Assembly (NCBI RefSeq): GCF_000424625.1 | Contig: NZ_AUKG01000001.1 | Location: 1,922,001-1,986,000, forward strand | Source: Conexibacter woesei Iso977N | Lineage (GTDB): Bacteria; Actinomycetota; Thermoleophilia; Solirubrobacterales; Solirubrobacteraceae | DNA: 64,000 nucleotides | Reading direction: 5' to 3' | Shown here: positions 8,479-17,254 of the stretch, in pieces | Layout of the letters: every line of letters begins with the position of its first letter | Numbering within the stretch: position 1 is the stretch's first letter | Notes under the pieces: model-generated | The model's database searches: none | Seen by the model: only the letters and a program-made list of their open reading frames with translations | Told to the model about the DNA's origin: nothing | Program-made: the position numbers and the translations under genes

Positions 8479-9837
8479 ATGACCCTGACCGACCCTCTCC
8501 CCACGTTGGACGGCCGTCTGCTCCTCCCCGGCGACGACGGCTTCTCAGACGCGGCTCAGCCGTGGAACCTCTCGATCGCGCAGCTCCCCGCCGCGGTTGC
8601 CGAGGTCGCCTCGGTGGCCGACGTCCAGGCGGTGCTCGCCCATGCGCGCGCCGCCGGGCTGCGCGTCGCCGCGCAGTCCACCGGCCACGGCGCCGAGACG
8701 CTCGACACCGGCGCGCTGCGCGAGGCGATCCTGATCCGGACGCACGCGTTGGACGACATCTCGATCGACGCGGCCGCGCGCCGGGCCCGCGTCGGCGCGG
8801 GCGTGAAGGCCGCGGCGCTCGCCGCCGCCGCGGCCGAGCACGGGCTCGCGCCGGTGCTCGGCCTGGCGCCGTCGGTCGGCGTCGCGGGCCTGGCGCTCGG
8901 CGGCGGCCTCGGCTGGCTCGGCCGCGCGCACGGGCTGGCGAGCAACACCATCGTGTCGCTCGACGTCGTGACCGCCGACGGCGCGGCGCGCCGCATCGAC
9001 GACAACAACGACCCCGAGCTCTTCTACGCCCTGCGCGGCGGCGGCGGGTCCTACGCGATCGTCACCGCGCTGGAGCTGGCGCTGCACCCGGTCGACGCGG
9101 TCAGCGGTGGCGTGATCACGTTCCCGTTCGAGGTCGCGGGCGAGGTGCTCGAGCAGGTCCGGCGGATCGCCCCGTCGCTGCCGGACGCCGCGAGCCTGGT
9201 CGTCCGGATCGTCCAGGTCCCGCCGCTGGACACGATCCCGGAGGCGATGCGCGGCAAGCGCCTCGTGATGGTCGTCGCCACGCACCTCGGGCCGCACGCC
9301 GACGCCGAGCGGCTGTTCGCGCCGCTGCGCAGCGGCGCCGCGATCGTCGACACGTTCGGGCCGATCGGGCTGGCGGACCTCGTCCGGGTCGCGGGCGACC
9401 CGGAGGAGCCGGGCATGGCCCGCGGCGACGGCATGTTGTTGGAGGACCTGACGATCGACGCGATCGCGGCGCTCGGCGAGCTGCTCGACGACCCCGCGCT
9501 GGGCGGCGCGCTCGGCGTGATCGAGCTGCGCCAGCTCGGCGGCGCGCTGGCGCGGCCCGCGGCCGGCGGCGGCGCGATCGACCGCCTCGACGCGGGCTGG
9601 ACGTTCTTCACCGGCGGCTTCGCGCCGAACGCCGAGGTCGCGGCGGCGGTCCTCGCGGCCATCGCGGCGGCGAAGGACCGGATGGCGCCGTTCGCCGCGC
9701 CCGGGCTGCTGCTCAACACCACCGCGCTCGGCGCCGACCCGGCGCGCGCGTTCGCGCCCGAGGCGTGGGCGCGGCTGGCGCGGGTGAAGGCCCAGCACGA
9801 CCCGGACGACCTGATCCTGGCGGCGCACCGCGGATGA
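8479..9837 (+). CDS. FAD-linked (berberine-bridge/PCMH-type) oxidase
   Basis: A 452-residue FAD-dependent oxidoreductase of the PCMH/VAO superfamily. The FAD domain fills the N-terminal half: STGHGAET (~residues 70-77) carries the histidine position used for covalent flavin attachment, and VGVAGLALGGGLGWLGRAHG is the pyrophosphate-binding segment. The C-terminus ends RVKAQHDPDD, resembling the berberine-bridge tail. Such enzymes oxidise sugars, alcohols or natural products using O2; the substrate is unknown. An AGGAGA ribosome site (8463-8468) supports this ATG. It probably belongs with the divergent exporter and the AraC regulator just downstream. Confidence 0.88.
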   Translation: MTLTDPLPTLDGRLLLPGDDGFSDAAQPWNLSIAQLPAAVAEVASVADVQAVLAHARAAGLRVAAQSTGHGAETLDTGALREAILIRTHALDDISIDAAARRARVGAGVKAAALAAAAAEHGLAPVLGLAPSVGVAGLALGGGLGWLGRAHGLASNTIVSLDVVTADGAARRIDDNNDPELFYALRGGGGSYAIVTALELALHPVDAVSGGVITFPFEVAGEVLEQVRRIAPSLPDAASLVVRIVQVPPLDTIPEAMRGKRLVMVVATHLGPHADAERLFAPLRSGAAIVDTFGPIGLADLVRVAGDPEEPGMARGDGMLLEDLTIDAIAALGELLDDPALGGALGVIELRQLGGALARPAAGGGAIDRLDAGWTFFTGGFAPNAEVAAAVLAAIAAAKDRMAPFAAPGLLLNTTALGADPARAFAPEAWARLARVKAQHDPDDLILAAHRG

Positions 9838-9881
9838 GCGGTGCCGTGACGTCCATGTCCCCGGGCGGTACCGTCGGGGGC

Positions 9882-10628
9882 ATGGACGAGCCGGGCGACG
9901 TCTACCTGGAGCTGGCCCCGCCGCCCGCGCTGGCGCGCCACGTCGAGCACCTGTGGGTCCATCGCTTCGGCGGCCCGCCGCCGCCCGAGGGGCGCCGGCT
10001 GCTGCCCGACGGCCGGATCAACCTGGTGTGGTTGAGCCAGACCGGCGCCCGGATCGCCGGCCCCGCGCAGACGTTCCTGCGCCCGCCGCCGGTCGACCGG
10101 CTGATCGCGTTCGGCGCGTCGTTCTGGCCGGGCGCGGCGCCGTACCTGCTGCGCACCGACGCGAGCACGCTGGTCGACGCGCACACGTCGCTGGACGACG
10201 TCGACCCGCGCCTCGCGCGCCGGATCGAGGCCCGGATGGAGCACGCCGCCACGCCCGAGGCGGCGCTGCGCGCGTTCGCCGCCGAGCTGGCCCGGCACCT
10301 CGACGCGGTCGACCCGCCCGACCCGGTCGTGCGTGCGGCGGTCCGGATCCTCGACCGCCCGGCGGCGACCGTCGCCGCCGCGGCCGAGGCGACCGCCGTC
10401 AGCGAGCGCGAGCTGCAGCGCCGCTTCGTGCGCGACGTCGGCTACGCGCCCAAGACGCTGCAGCGCGTCCTGCGCTTCCAGCGCTTCATGGGCCACCTGG
10501 AGCATCACCACGCACAACTCGCCGGCGCCGCCGCGCTGGCGGGCTACGCCGACCAGTCCCACCTCAGCCGCGAGGCGCGCAAGCTGTCCGGCCTGAGCCC
10601 GAAGCAGCTGATCGGTTTCCGCCACTAG
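9882..10628 (+). CDS. AraC-family transcriptional regulator
   Basis: A ~248-residue regulator. The N-terminal half has the YLELAPPPALARHVEHLW and LLPDGRINLVW features of the DUF6597-type sensing domain found in many actinobacterial AraC proteins. The C-terminal ~100 residues hold the two-HTH AraC DNA-binding domain, with the second HTH around LAGYADQSHLSREARKLSG. I prefer the ATG at 9882 because a G-rich ribosome site (CGGGGG) precedes it. An in-frame ATG at 9834 overlaps the oxidase stop as ATGA and would add 16 residues. It probably controls the oxidase and perhaps the divergent exporter; the ligand is unknown. Confidence 0.85.
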   Translation: MDEPGDVYLELAPPPALARHVEHLWVHRFGGPPPPEGRRLLPDGRINLVWLSQTGARIAGPAQTFLRPPPVDRLIAFGASFWPGAAPYLLRTDASTLVDAHTSLDDVDPRLARRIEARMEHAATPEAALRAFAAELARHLDAVDPPDPVVRAAVRILDRPAATVAAAAEATAVSERELQRRFVRDVGYAPKTLQRVLRFQRFMGHLEHHHAQLAGAAALAGYADQSHLSREARKLSGLSPKQLIGFRH

Positions 10629-10644
10629 TAGGGTCCCGGCGCCT

Positions 10645-11496
10645 ATGGAGCGCCGTCGCCTCGTCCGCGTGCCCGCGTCCTCGGCGAACCTCGGTCCGGG
10701 GTTCGACGCGTTCGCGGCCGCGCTGGCCCTGCACACCGAGGTCGAGGTCGTCGAGACCGGGACGTTCGCGGTCGTCACCGACCTGGCGATCGCGCGCGAC
10801 CGGCGCAACCTCGTCGTGCGCGGGTTCGAGCGGCTGCACCCGCCGGACCGCTTCGAGTTCCGGATCCGCTCCGAGATCCCGCTCAGCGGCGGGCTCGGCA
10901 CGAGCGCCGCGGCGTACGTCGCGGGGCTGATGGCCGCCGACCACCTCTTCGAGCTCGACGCCGACCTGCTGGCGCACGCGACCGAGCTGGAGGGTCACCC
11001 GGACAACGTCGCCGCCGCGCTGCTCGGCGGCTTCGTGATCTGCGCCGACGGCGCCGCGACGCGCTTCGACGCGCCGACCGGCCTGGAGGCGATCCTCGTC
11101 GTGCCGCACGAGGCGGTCCGGACCAAGGAGGCGCGCGCCGCGCTGCCCCGCGAGGTCCCGATGGCCGACGCCGTCCACAACATCGCGGCGGCCTCGCTGC
11201 TGACGCTCGGCCTGGCCCGCGGCGACTGGGACCTCGTCTCCCGCGGCCTCACCGACCGCCTCCACCAGCCCCACCGCGCCCACCTCTTCCCGAGGTCCGC
11301 CGCGCTCCTCGACCACGCCCGCGACCTCGGCGCGCTGGGCGCCACGATCTCCGGCGCGGGCCCGACCGTCCTGGTCTGGTGCCACTACGAGCAGACCGGC
11401 GCCGTCCTGGAAGCCCTGCGCCGCGAAGCCGACGGCTGGGCCACCGTCCTGCGCGCCCCCTTCGAGACGCGCGGCGCCGACGTCACCGAGTTGTAG
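10645..11496 (+). CDS. thrB: Homoserine kinase
   Basis: A 283-residue GHMP kinase phosphorylating homoserine to O-phosphohomoserine, the substrate of the threonine synthase at 5869. Motif 1 is VRVPASSANLGPGFDAF (residues ~7-23). The ATP-binding motif 2 is PLSGGLGTSAAA (~79-90). Motif 3 near the C-terminus is GATISGAGPTVL. Length is slightly below the usual ~300-310. It starts 16 bases after the AraC regulator. The order hom-thrC-(3.8 kb)-thrB suggests an ancestral hom-thrC-thrB operon split by the exporter/oxidase/regulator block. Confidence 0.95.
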   Translation: MERRRLVRVPASSANLGPGFDAFAAALALHTEVEVVETGTFAVVTDLAIARDRRNLVVRGFERLHPPDRFEFRIRSEIPLSGGLGTSAAAYVAGLMAADHLFELDADLLAHATELEGHPDNVAAALLGGFVICADGAATRFDAPTGLEAILVVPHEAVRTKEARAALPREVPMADAVHNIAAASLLTLGLARGDWDLVSRGLTDRLHQPHRAHLFPRSAALLDHARDLGALGATISGAGPTVLVWCHYEQTGAVLEALRREADGWATVLRAPFETRGADVTEL

Positions 11497-11516
11497 GTCA
11501 ACGAGCCCGACGCGGG

Positions 11517-12311
11517 CTAGGCCCTGATCGTCACCGGCATGCCGAGCCGGGCGTGGCGCATGAGTTGGCGCAGCGCGTCGTTGGAGGCGCGGACGCAGCC
11601 GTGGGAGATCGCGTTGCCGAGGGTCCAGGTGTGGGGTGTCGCGTGGATCGCGACGCGGTCCCCGCCGCCCCAGCCCTGGAGGATCTTCGGCTGGTGGGCG
11701 GTCAGCGCGAGGATGCAGCAGCCGTAGTCGCTCTGCGCGTTGCCGGTGGTCAGCCGGTCGGTGACGGCGAACTTCCCGATCGGCGTCGGCGTCGCGTTGG
11801 TCCCGACGGCCACCTTGTAGGCGTCGGTCAGCTTGCCGCGATGGAAGACCATCAACCTGCGCTTGGACAGGTCGACGACGATCGAGCGCGGCTCCTCGAA
11901 CAGGTGCCCGGCGCTCAGCGGCAGCCAGCCGACGTGGTGCTTCTCGATCGACGTCCGGACCAGCACCCAGCCGGGCCTGCGCGCGGCGACCGCGAGGATC
12001 GTCGGCGAGTGGAAGTTCGTCTTGGTCCTGATCGTCCCGACGACCCTGCCGCCCGGAGTCAGGCGCAGCTGCGTCCTGCGCTTGACGTTGAAGGCCAGCG
12101 GCCCGGAGAGGGACGGCGCCGCGGACCTGGCGGGCGCGGCGGGCGTCGTCTCCGTGCCCGGCGCCGTCTTCAGCGTCCTGGTCGGCAGCGTCGAGCTGCC
12201 GGTCCCACGGTCCGGCGCCTGCGGCGTCGCGTCGGCGCCGCACCCGGCCAGCAGCACGGCGACCAGCGCCGCGAGCGCGGCGCTGAGCACGACGGCACGG
12301 CCTGAGCTCAT
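11517..12311 (-). CDS. L,D-transpeptidase lipoprotein (YkuD)
   Basis: A 264-residue lipoprotein whose lipobox LLAGC puts the lipidated cysteine at C24. A Pro/Ala/Thr-rich spacer and an SH3-like region (~90-150) precede the YkuD catalytic domain. The active-site motif is SHGCVRASN with H237 and nucleophile C239, preceded by AIHATPHTW. These enzymes make 3-3 cross-links in peptidoglycan or attach proteins to it outside the membrane. The start codon overlaps the ParA stop by four bases, so it is the last gene of an FHA-ParA-LDT operon. It is convergent with thrB. Confidence 0.92.
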   Translation of the reverse strand: MSSGRAVVLSAALAALVAVLLAGCGADATPQAPDRGTGSSTLPTRTLKTAPGTETTPAAPARSAAPSLSGPLAFNVKRRTQLRLTPGGRVVGTIRTKTNFHSPTILAVAARRPGWVLVRTSIEKHHVGWLPLSAGHLFEEPRSIVVDLSKRRLMVFHRGKLTDAYKVAVGTNATPTPIGKFAVTDRLTTGNAQSDYGCCILALTAHQPKILQGWGGGDRVAIHATPHTWTLGNAISHGCVRASNDALRQLMRHARLGMPVTIRA

Positions 12312-13105
12312 CGAGCGCCGGAGCCGTTCTGCAGCGCGCGCCGCGCGTCGGCCAGCCCGAGGCGGCCGAGCAGCTCGCCGGCCAGCGCCAGGTAGTCCTC
12401 GCCGAGGTCCGGGCGGTGGTCGATGATCGACACCGCGCGCTCGGCCGACTCCGCGTAGGCGATCGACTGGCGGATCGCGGTGTCCAGCAGCTTGTCGCCG
12501 TAGTGCTCCTTCAGGCCGGCCTGCGCCTCGCGCGAGTGCACGGTCCGCAGGTCGGCGATCGTCAGCACGACGCCGAGCCAGTTCAGGTCCGGGTTGAGGC
12601 CGTCGCGCGCCAGCTCGATGACCTGCAGCGCCTGCTCGACGCCCTGCAGCGCGAAGTACTGCGCCTCGGCGCTGAGCAGCGCGTGGTCGGCGGCGACCAG
12701 GGCGTTGACCGTCAACAACCCCAAGTTGGGCGGGCAGTCGAGGAAGATGACGTCGAAGTCGGCGTCGATCCCCTTCAGCGCCTTCCTCAGCGTCAGCTCG
12801 CGCCCCATCTTCCCGGCCAGCGCGACCTCGGCCTCGGCCAGCGTCAGGTTCGACGGGATCACCGACACGCCGTCTGGCGCGACGTGCAGCGCGGCCTTCG
12901 CCTTGACCCCGCCGACGAGGACGTCGCGGATCGTCGGCTCCACCTCGGGGTCGAGGTCGAAGTAGTCGCTGAGGTTGCCCTGCGGATCGAGGTCGACCGC
13001 GGCCACGCGCAGCCCCGCACGCCGGAACGTGTCGGCGAGATGGCGGACGGCGGTGGTCTTGCCCGTGCCGCCCTTCTGGCTGAGGACCGCGAGCTTGATG
13101 GCCAT
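12308..13105 (-). CDS. ParA/Soj-family ATPase
   Basis: A 265-residue MinD/ParA-type ATPase. The deviant Walker A is KGGTGKTTAVRHLA with the signature lysine (residues ~11-24). Walker A' is VDLDPQGNLSDYF and Walker B is FLDCPPNLGLLT. ParA proteins segregate chromosomes or position large complexes with a ParB-like partner; no ParB gene is present in the window. This is therefore probably an orphan ParA. Its neighbours are an FHA phosphopeptide-binding protein and an L,D-transpeptidase, which suggests a role in placing cell-wall or division machinery (inference). Confidence 0.92.
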   Translation of the reverse strand: MAIKLAVLSQKGGTGKTTAVRHLADTFRRAGLRVAAVDLDPQGNLSDYFDLDPEVEPTIRDVLVGGVKAKAALHVAPDGVSVIPSNLTLAEAEVALAGKMGRELTLRKALKGIDADFDVIFLDCPPNLGLLTVNALVAADHALLSAEAQYFALQGVEQALQVIELARDGLNPDLNWLGVVLTIADLRTVHSREAQAGLKEHYGDKLLDTAIRQSIAYAESAERAVSIIDHRPDLGEDYLALAGELLGRLGLADARRALQNGSGAR

Positions 13106-13157
13106 GGGCCGCGCGGAGTCTAAAAGGTCCGCGCGGCCGGCAAGCCGTTCAACCGCC

Positions 13158-13736
13158 TTAGCCCGCGAGGTCCGCCGCGGGCGCGGCCGCCTCGGCGAGC
13201 ATCTCGGCGGTCAGGTGCAGGTACTGCAGGTGGTAGCGGCCGACGACGATCTCGTCGCCGTCGCGCAGCGCGCGCCACTCGACGCGCTCGCCGTTGACGA
13301 ACACGCCGTTCAGCGACCGGTCGTCGAGCACCCGGACGCCGTCCGGCTGGCGGACGATCAGCGCGTGGCGGCGCGACACCGTCGGGTCGTCGAAGCGCAC
13401 GTCGGCGGCCAGCGACCGCCCGACCCGCGTCCACTCCTTGGCGAGCGCGACGACCGTCACGCGGCCGCTGTCCTCGAAGGCGAGGTACTCGCCGGGCTCG
13501 GTCACCTCAGCGCGGGCGTGCGCGATCAGCTGAGCGCGTTCCTGCGCACTCGGCGCCTCGCCGGCTCTGCGCGTGAAGCGCCCACCCGCGAACAGCGACG
13601 CGCGCACGAAGCTGTCGCCGTGGCACCCCGGGCAAGCCGGGAGCTCGTCGGCGGCGGCCAGCGTGACCACGTACCCGCACTGCTCGCACCGGAAGGACCC
13701 CGTGCCTGCCAAGGTCCCGGACGTCAAGGACTCCAT
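13158..13736 (-). CDS. Zinc-ribbon plus FHA domain protein
   Basis: A ~192-residue cytoplasmic protein. The N-terminus has a zinc ribbon (FRCEQCGYVV and PACPGCHGDSF: two CxxC pairs ~20 residues apart). The C-terminal half is a forkhead-associated domain with the canonical WTRVGRS, VSRRHALI and RSLNGVFVNG motifs, which binds phosphothreonine peptides. I chose the ATG at 13736 because AGGGAG sits about 8 bases upstream; a GTG at 13745 is too close to that site. It is first in the FHA-ParA-LDT unit and may link Ser/Thr kinase signalling to it. No kinase is encoded nearby. Confidence 0.85.
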   Translation of the reverse strand: MESLTSGTLAGTGSFRCEQCGYVVTLAAADELPACPGCHGDSFVRASLFAGGRFTRRAGEAPSAQERAQLIAHARAEVTEPGEYLAFEDSGRVTVVALAKEWTRVGRSLAADVRFDDPTVSRRHALIVRQPDGVRVLDDRSLNGVFVNGERVEWRALRDGDEIVVGRYHLQYLHLTAEMLAEAAAPAADLAG

Positions 13737-13946
13737 ATCGACCACTCCCTCGATTCACCCGCTGCTAGGTGACCTACGACGACGACTGTACTGCCATAGC
13801 GGCAGGGCAAAAACCCCGTCCGTCAATCCTTTGACACTGGTTCGTCCAACTTGTGAAAACTGCGAGATGGGAATATCCGCGCCGACTCCTAGGCAAACCA
13901 CGTTGCACGGCAGGAACGCCAGGCGGGCGCGGAGAAACCCTCCGAC

Positions 13947-14216
13947 ATGGCACGCACGCTCCCGACCCTGCACGAGACGGACCTCGAGGCCGCGCTGCTG
14001 CGCAAGTCCGTCGGCTCGCTGACCGCCACCCGCGCGACCTGCGAGGACTGCGGGCGCACCCCGCTGGTGGGCGAGCACCTCTACCGCTACGGCGCCCACG
14101 TCGTCGTCTGCGCGCTCTGCACCCGCCGCCACCGGACCGAGCCCGACGCGGTCGAGCTCGTCCGCCACTCCGAGCGCGGCCAGACGGTCAAGATCATCGC
14201 CGCCCGGGCGGCCTAG
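13947..14216 (+). CDS. Small CxxC-pair (zinc-ribbon-like) protein
   Basis: An 89-residue protein I cannot assign to a named family. It holds CEDC and CALC pairs about 27 residues apart in a spacing that suits a treble-clef or ribbon zinc site, with a basic segment (CTRRHRTEPDAVELVRHSE) following. It has no signal peptide or membrane span. The ATG lies at the end of a ~200-base divergent gap from the FHA gene. It is followed 54 bases later by an SRPBCC protein. Codon use matches its neighbours, so I treat it as real. Confidence 0.65.
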   Translation: MARTLPTLHETDLEAALLRKSVGSLTATRATCEDCGRTPLVGEHLYRYGAHVVVCALCTRRHRTEPDAVELVRHSERGQTVKIIAARAA

Positions 14217-14270
14217 CGCCCGGACTGGTCAGGCGGCCTGTCAGCCGCCTCGCGGGTAGACTTTCCCGGC

Positions 14271-14819
14271 GTGGACCCGTTCACCGTCGAAGTCGTCATC
14301 GCCGCTCCCCGCGAGGAGGTCTTCGAGTACCTCGCGGACATCGCGAACCACCCGGAGTTCTGCGATCACTACCTGACGGACTGGCACCTGACCCGCGAGG
14401 ACTCCTACGGCACCGGTGCCGGGGCGCGCTTCCGGATCAAGCTGCCGATCCGCAGCCGCTTCGCCTGGGGCGACTCCACGTTCGTGGAGGTCAAGGCGCC
14501 GTACCTGATCCAGGAGCGCGGCCGCGCCGGCAAGTTCAACCGCGTGCTGACGCGCGGGGTGTACGAGCTGTCGGACGCCGGGTCCGGCACGACGCGCGTG
14601 GCGTTCACGCTGGAGACCAAGCCGAAGCTCCCGTCCGACAGGATGGCGGAGTTCGGCGGCATCGGCCGGATGTGGATGAAGCGCAAGGCCGGCAAGGGTC
14701 TCGACCGCCTCCGGGCGATCTTCGAGGAAGGCCGCGATCGCGGCACGCGCGCCTCCGTCGCGGGTGGGCCGCGCAAGCCCGCCTCGGCCTTCCGGTTCCA
14801 GACCGACGTCAATCGCTAG
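14271..14819 (+). CDS. SRPBCC (polyketide cyclase/START-like) protein
   Basis: A 182-residue protein starting at GTG with the helix-grip SRPBCC fold: VEVVIAAPREEVFEYLADIANHPEF at the N-terminus, strands to ~residue 125 and the long C-terminal helix (MWMKRKAGKGLDRLRAIFE). These proteins bind hydrophobic ligands in a deep cavity and include cyclases, lipid transporters and toxins such as RatA. No catalytic residue marks a particular function. The last ~30 residues are a basic low-complexity tail. The lipoprotein at 14834 begins 14 bases after the stop. Confidence 0.83.
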   Translation: MDPFTVEVVIAAPREEVFEYLADIANHPEFCDHYLTDWHLTREDSYGTGAGARFRIKLPIRSRFAWGDSTFVEVKAPYLIQERGRAGKFNRVLTRGVYELSDAGSGTTRVAFTLETKPKLPSDRMAEFGGIGRMWMKRKAGKGLDRLRAIFEEGRDRGTRASVAGGPRKPASAFRFQTDVNR

Positions 14820-14833
14820 AGTCCGCCGCCGCC

Positions 14834-15394
14834 ATGAAGCTTCGTCGTCTCGCCCTCACCGCAACCGTCGCCGTCGCCGCCACGAGCTCGCTCGCCGCGT
14901 GCGGTTCCACCGAGCCTTCCGTCGGCAAGACCGAGGGCACGTACGTCAACACGGGCGACCTGAGGTACCAGGTCCAGATCTCGCGTCAGCTCAACGCCGA
15001 CGACTTCGAGGATCGCGACTACCTGACCGGCCTGCCCACCGGCGCGTCGCGCCTGGCCGTCGGCCAGGAGTGGTTCGCGGTCTTCATCCGCGTCTTCAAC
15101 AGGACCGACAAGCCGCACGAGTCCGCGTCGCAGTTCGTGATCCGCGACACGACCGGCAAGACCTACCAGCCGGTCGCGGTCGACCCGAACCTCAACCGGA
15201 CCGCCTACAAGCCGTTGCTCGTCGGCAGCGGCGACCAGATCCCGGTCCCCGGCTCGCTGGCCCGCGAGAACCTGACGCAGGGCGGCCTCGTCCTCTTCAA
15301 GGTCCAGTCCTCGTCGTACGCCTCGCGCCCGCTCGAGCTGGAGATCACGCCGCCCGAAGGCGGCAAGGCCGCGTTCGTCGACCTCGACGTCTAG
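14834..15394 (+). CDS. Secreted lipoprotein, DUF4352-like
   Basis: A 186-residue lipoprotein. The signal peptide MKLRRLALTATVAVAATSS ends in the lipobox SLAAC. The mature part looks like a beta-sandwich: FAVFIRVFNRTDKPHES and FVIRDTTGKTYQPVAVDP resemble DUF4352/Telokin-like domains found on the outer face of Gram-positive membranes. Function is unknown. It may share a transcript with the SRPBCC gene 14 bases upstream. Its stop lies within a 17-base palindrome (15391-15407) that also covers the stop of the convergent PBP gene. Confidence 0.8.
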   Translation: MKLRRLALTATVAVAATSSLAACGSTEPSVGKTEGTYVNTGDLRYQVQISRQLNADDFEDRDYLTGLPTGASRLAVGQEWFAVFIRVFNRTDKPHESASQFVIRDTTGKTYQPVAVDPNLNRTAYKPLLVGSGDQIPVPGSLARENLTQGGLVLFKVQSSSYASRPLELEITPPEGGKAAFVDLDV

Positions 15395-15407
15395 GCCGCA
15401 GGCCTAG
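15391..15407. terminator. Palindrome over two convergent stop codons
   Basis: CTAGGCC (15391-15397) and GGCCTAG (15401-15407) form a perfect 7-bp stem with a 3-base loop. It contains the TAG stops of both the lipoprotein (+) and the PBP (-). The symmetry and convergent setting suggest a compact two-way terminator, though there is no clear T-run. Confidence 0.5.
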
Positions 15408-17146
15408 TTCTTGAGGCCCGCCAGGAGGACCTGGCGGGCGGCCGGGGCTGCGGTGTCGCCGCCGGCTCCGGCGGCGACGAGCAGGACGCCGACCGCGATG
15501 CGCGGTGTGCCGTTGCCGGCCGGCGCGTAGGTGGAGAACCAGGCGTCGGTGTCCGACGTGTCGTTCTCCTGGTTGGGCGTGCAGGTGCCCGCCGGTGTCC
15601 CGGTCGTCGCGGCCGACGACGAGGGCTGGCAGGTCTGCGTGGACCTCAGCTCGGCGGTGCCGGTCTTGCCCGCGACCTTGACGCCCGGGATGTCGGCGAC
15701 CTTGCCGGTGCCGTAGCGGACGACGCCGAGCATCAGCTTCTCGACCTCGCGCGCGGTCCTCGCGTCGGTCGCGGCGTGCGTCGGCGCGCGGCCCTTCCAG
15801 CGGTCCGGGTCGAGCGTCACGTCCGGGCGCCGGCCGCGCAGGCCGATCGTCGCCGCGACGATCGCCATCTGCAGCGCGGTCGCCTGCACGCGGCCCTGGC
15901 CGATCGCGCTCGACCCGACCGCGAGGTCGTCGCCGATCTCGCCGGCGGGCGGGATCGACGCGGTCGCCGCGCCCGTGATCCCGGTCGGCTGGTTGAAGCC
16001 GAACGCCTCCGCGGTCTGGACGAGCTTCTGTGCGCCGAGCTTCGCGCCCAGCGGCGCGAACACGCTGTTGCACGACTGCGCGAACGAGTTCGCCAGCGTC
16101 CCGCCGCACGACTCGCCGTTGGCGTTGCCGAGCTGGACGCCCTCGATCGTCGCCGCGGTCTGGACCGGGAACGTGTCGGTCGGCTTGGCGACCCCGTTCT
16201 GCAGGACGCCGGTCGCCGTGATGATCTTGAACGTCGAGCCCGGAGGCTGCAGGCCCGAGAAGCCGATGCCCGCCGCCGCGAGGATCTCGCCCGTCTTCGG
16301 GCGCAGCGCGACGACGCCGCCGTAGCGCCCGGCCAGCGCCTCGACGGCGGCCGCCTCGACCTTCGGGGCGATCGTGGTCCGGACCGGCGCGGCCTTCCTC
16401 GGCGCGCGCTCGGCCAGCAGCCGCGCGCCCGCGCGCAGCTGGCCGCCGGGCGTCCCGGCCAGCCGTGCGTCGAACGAGCGCTCCAGGCCGGTGATGCCGA
16501 CCTGCGCGTCGCTCGGGTAGCCGAGCCTCGCCGCGGTCGACTTGTAGGTGTCGGGGATCGGGCCCAGTGCGCCGACGATCGCCGCCGCGGTCGGGCCCAG
16601 CGGCGAGGTCCGGTTCGGCCCCTGTGCCAGCGGCGTGCCGTCGCGCGCGAGCAGGTCGCCGCGCGCCGGCATCTCGGTCGTGCGCGTGAGCCTGTCGCCG
16701 GCGTGCAGGCCCGGGAACGTGTCGTCGGCCGCCCAGTCGATGCGCTCGTCGTCGCCGTCCTTGACGACCTTCAGCGCGACCGTCCCGCGGACCGGCCCGA
16801 ACGCGCGCGTCGTCACGGTCACCGGCAGCTGCCAGGTGCCGTTCGACCTGTAGGGCCTGCCGGTCTTGACGCGCGTCGCGGTCGCGATCCCGGCCGCGTC
16901 GGTGTAGCGCGCGGCGAACGTCCTGCCGCTGTAGCGGTCCTGGTCCTCACCGGTGGTCTCGTCGCGCATCGCGCTGTAGTTGCCGGCGTCCCAGGCGTGG
17001 GCGAAGCGCACGACCGTGTCCTGCTCCGACGGCCCGCCGCCCTTGACGACGAAGAAGATCCCGCCCGCGGCGACCACCACGACGCCGATGGCCACGGCGC
17101 GGCGCGCACGCGTCCGAGCGCGCGAGGGGCGTGGCGATGGCGGCAT
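15404..17146 (-). CDS. Class B penicillin-binding protein (transpeptidase with NTF2-like domain)
   Basis: A 580-residue class B PBP. An uncleaved anchor (~residues 17-35) precedes a MecA_N/NTF2-like domain (~40-145), a dimer-type region (~150-235) and the transpeptidase domain. All three active-site motifs are present: STFK with S304, SCN at 358-360 and KTGT at 494-497. It cross-links peptidoglycan outside the membrane and is a beta-lactam target. The NTF2-like module resembles that of actinobacterial PBPs near PbpA and of PBP2a, some of low penicillin affinity (family knowledge). It is divergent from the MarP-like protease by ~108 bases. Confidence 0.93.
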   Translation of the reverse strand: MPPSPRPSRARTRARRAVAIGVVVVAAGGIFFVVKGGGPSEQDTVVRFAHAWDAGNYSAMRDETTGEDQDRYSGRTFAARYTDAAGIATATRVKTGRPYRSNGTWQLPVTVTTRAFGPVRGTVALKVVKDGDDERIDWAADDTFPGLHAGDRLTRTTEMPARGDLLARDGTPLAQGPNRTSPLGPTAAAIVGALGPIPDTYKSTAARLGYPSDAQVGITGLERSFDARLAGTPGGQLRAGARLLAERAPRKAAPVRTTIAPKVEAAAVEALAGRYGGVVALRPKTGEILAAAGIGFSGLQPPGSTFKIITATGVLQNGVAKPTDTFPVQTAATIEGVQLGNANGESCGGTLANSFAQSCNSVFAPLGAKLGAQKLVQTAEAFGFNQPTGITGAATASIPPAGEIGDDLAVGSSAIGQGRVQATALQMAIVAATIGLRGRRPDVTLDPDRWKGRAPTHAATDARTAREVEKLMLGVVRYGTGKVADIPGVKVAGKTGTAELRSTQTCQPSSSAATTGTPAGTCTPNQENDTSDTDAWFSTYAPAGNGTPRIAVGVLLVAAGAGGDTAAPAARQVLLAGLKN

Positions 17147-17254
17147 CGCGCCTCACGGTACCGGGCAACTGCGGGGACTCGGCGCGCCGGTGAGCGATCC
17201 GGCCCGGTCTTGGCGCGGAATGGATCGCGATGCGCCCAGATAACCTCTTCCCGG

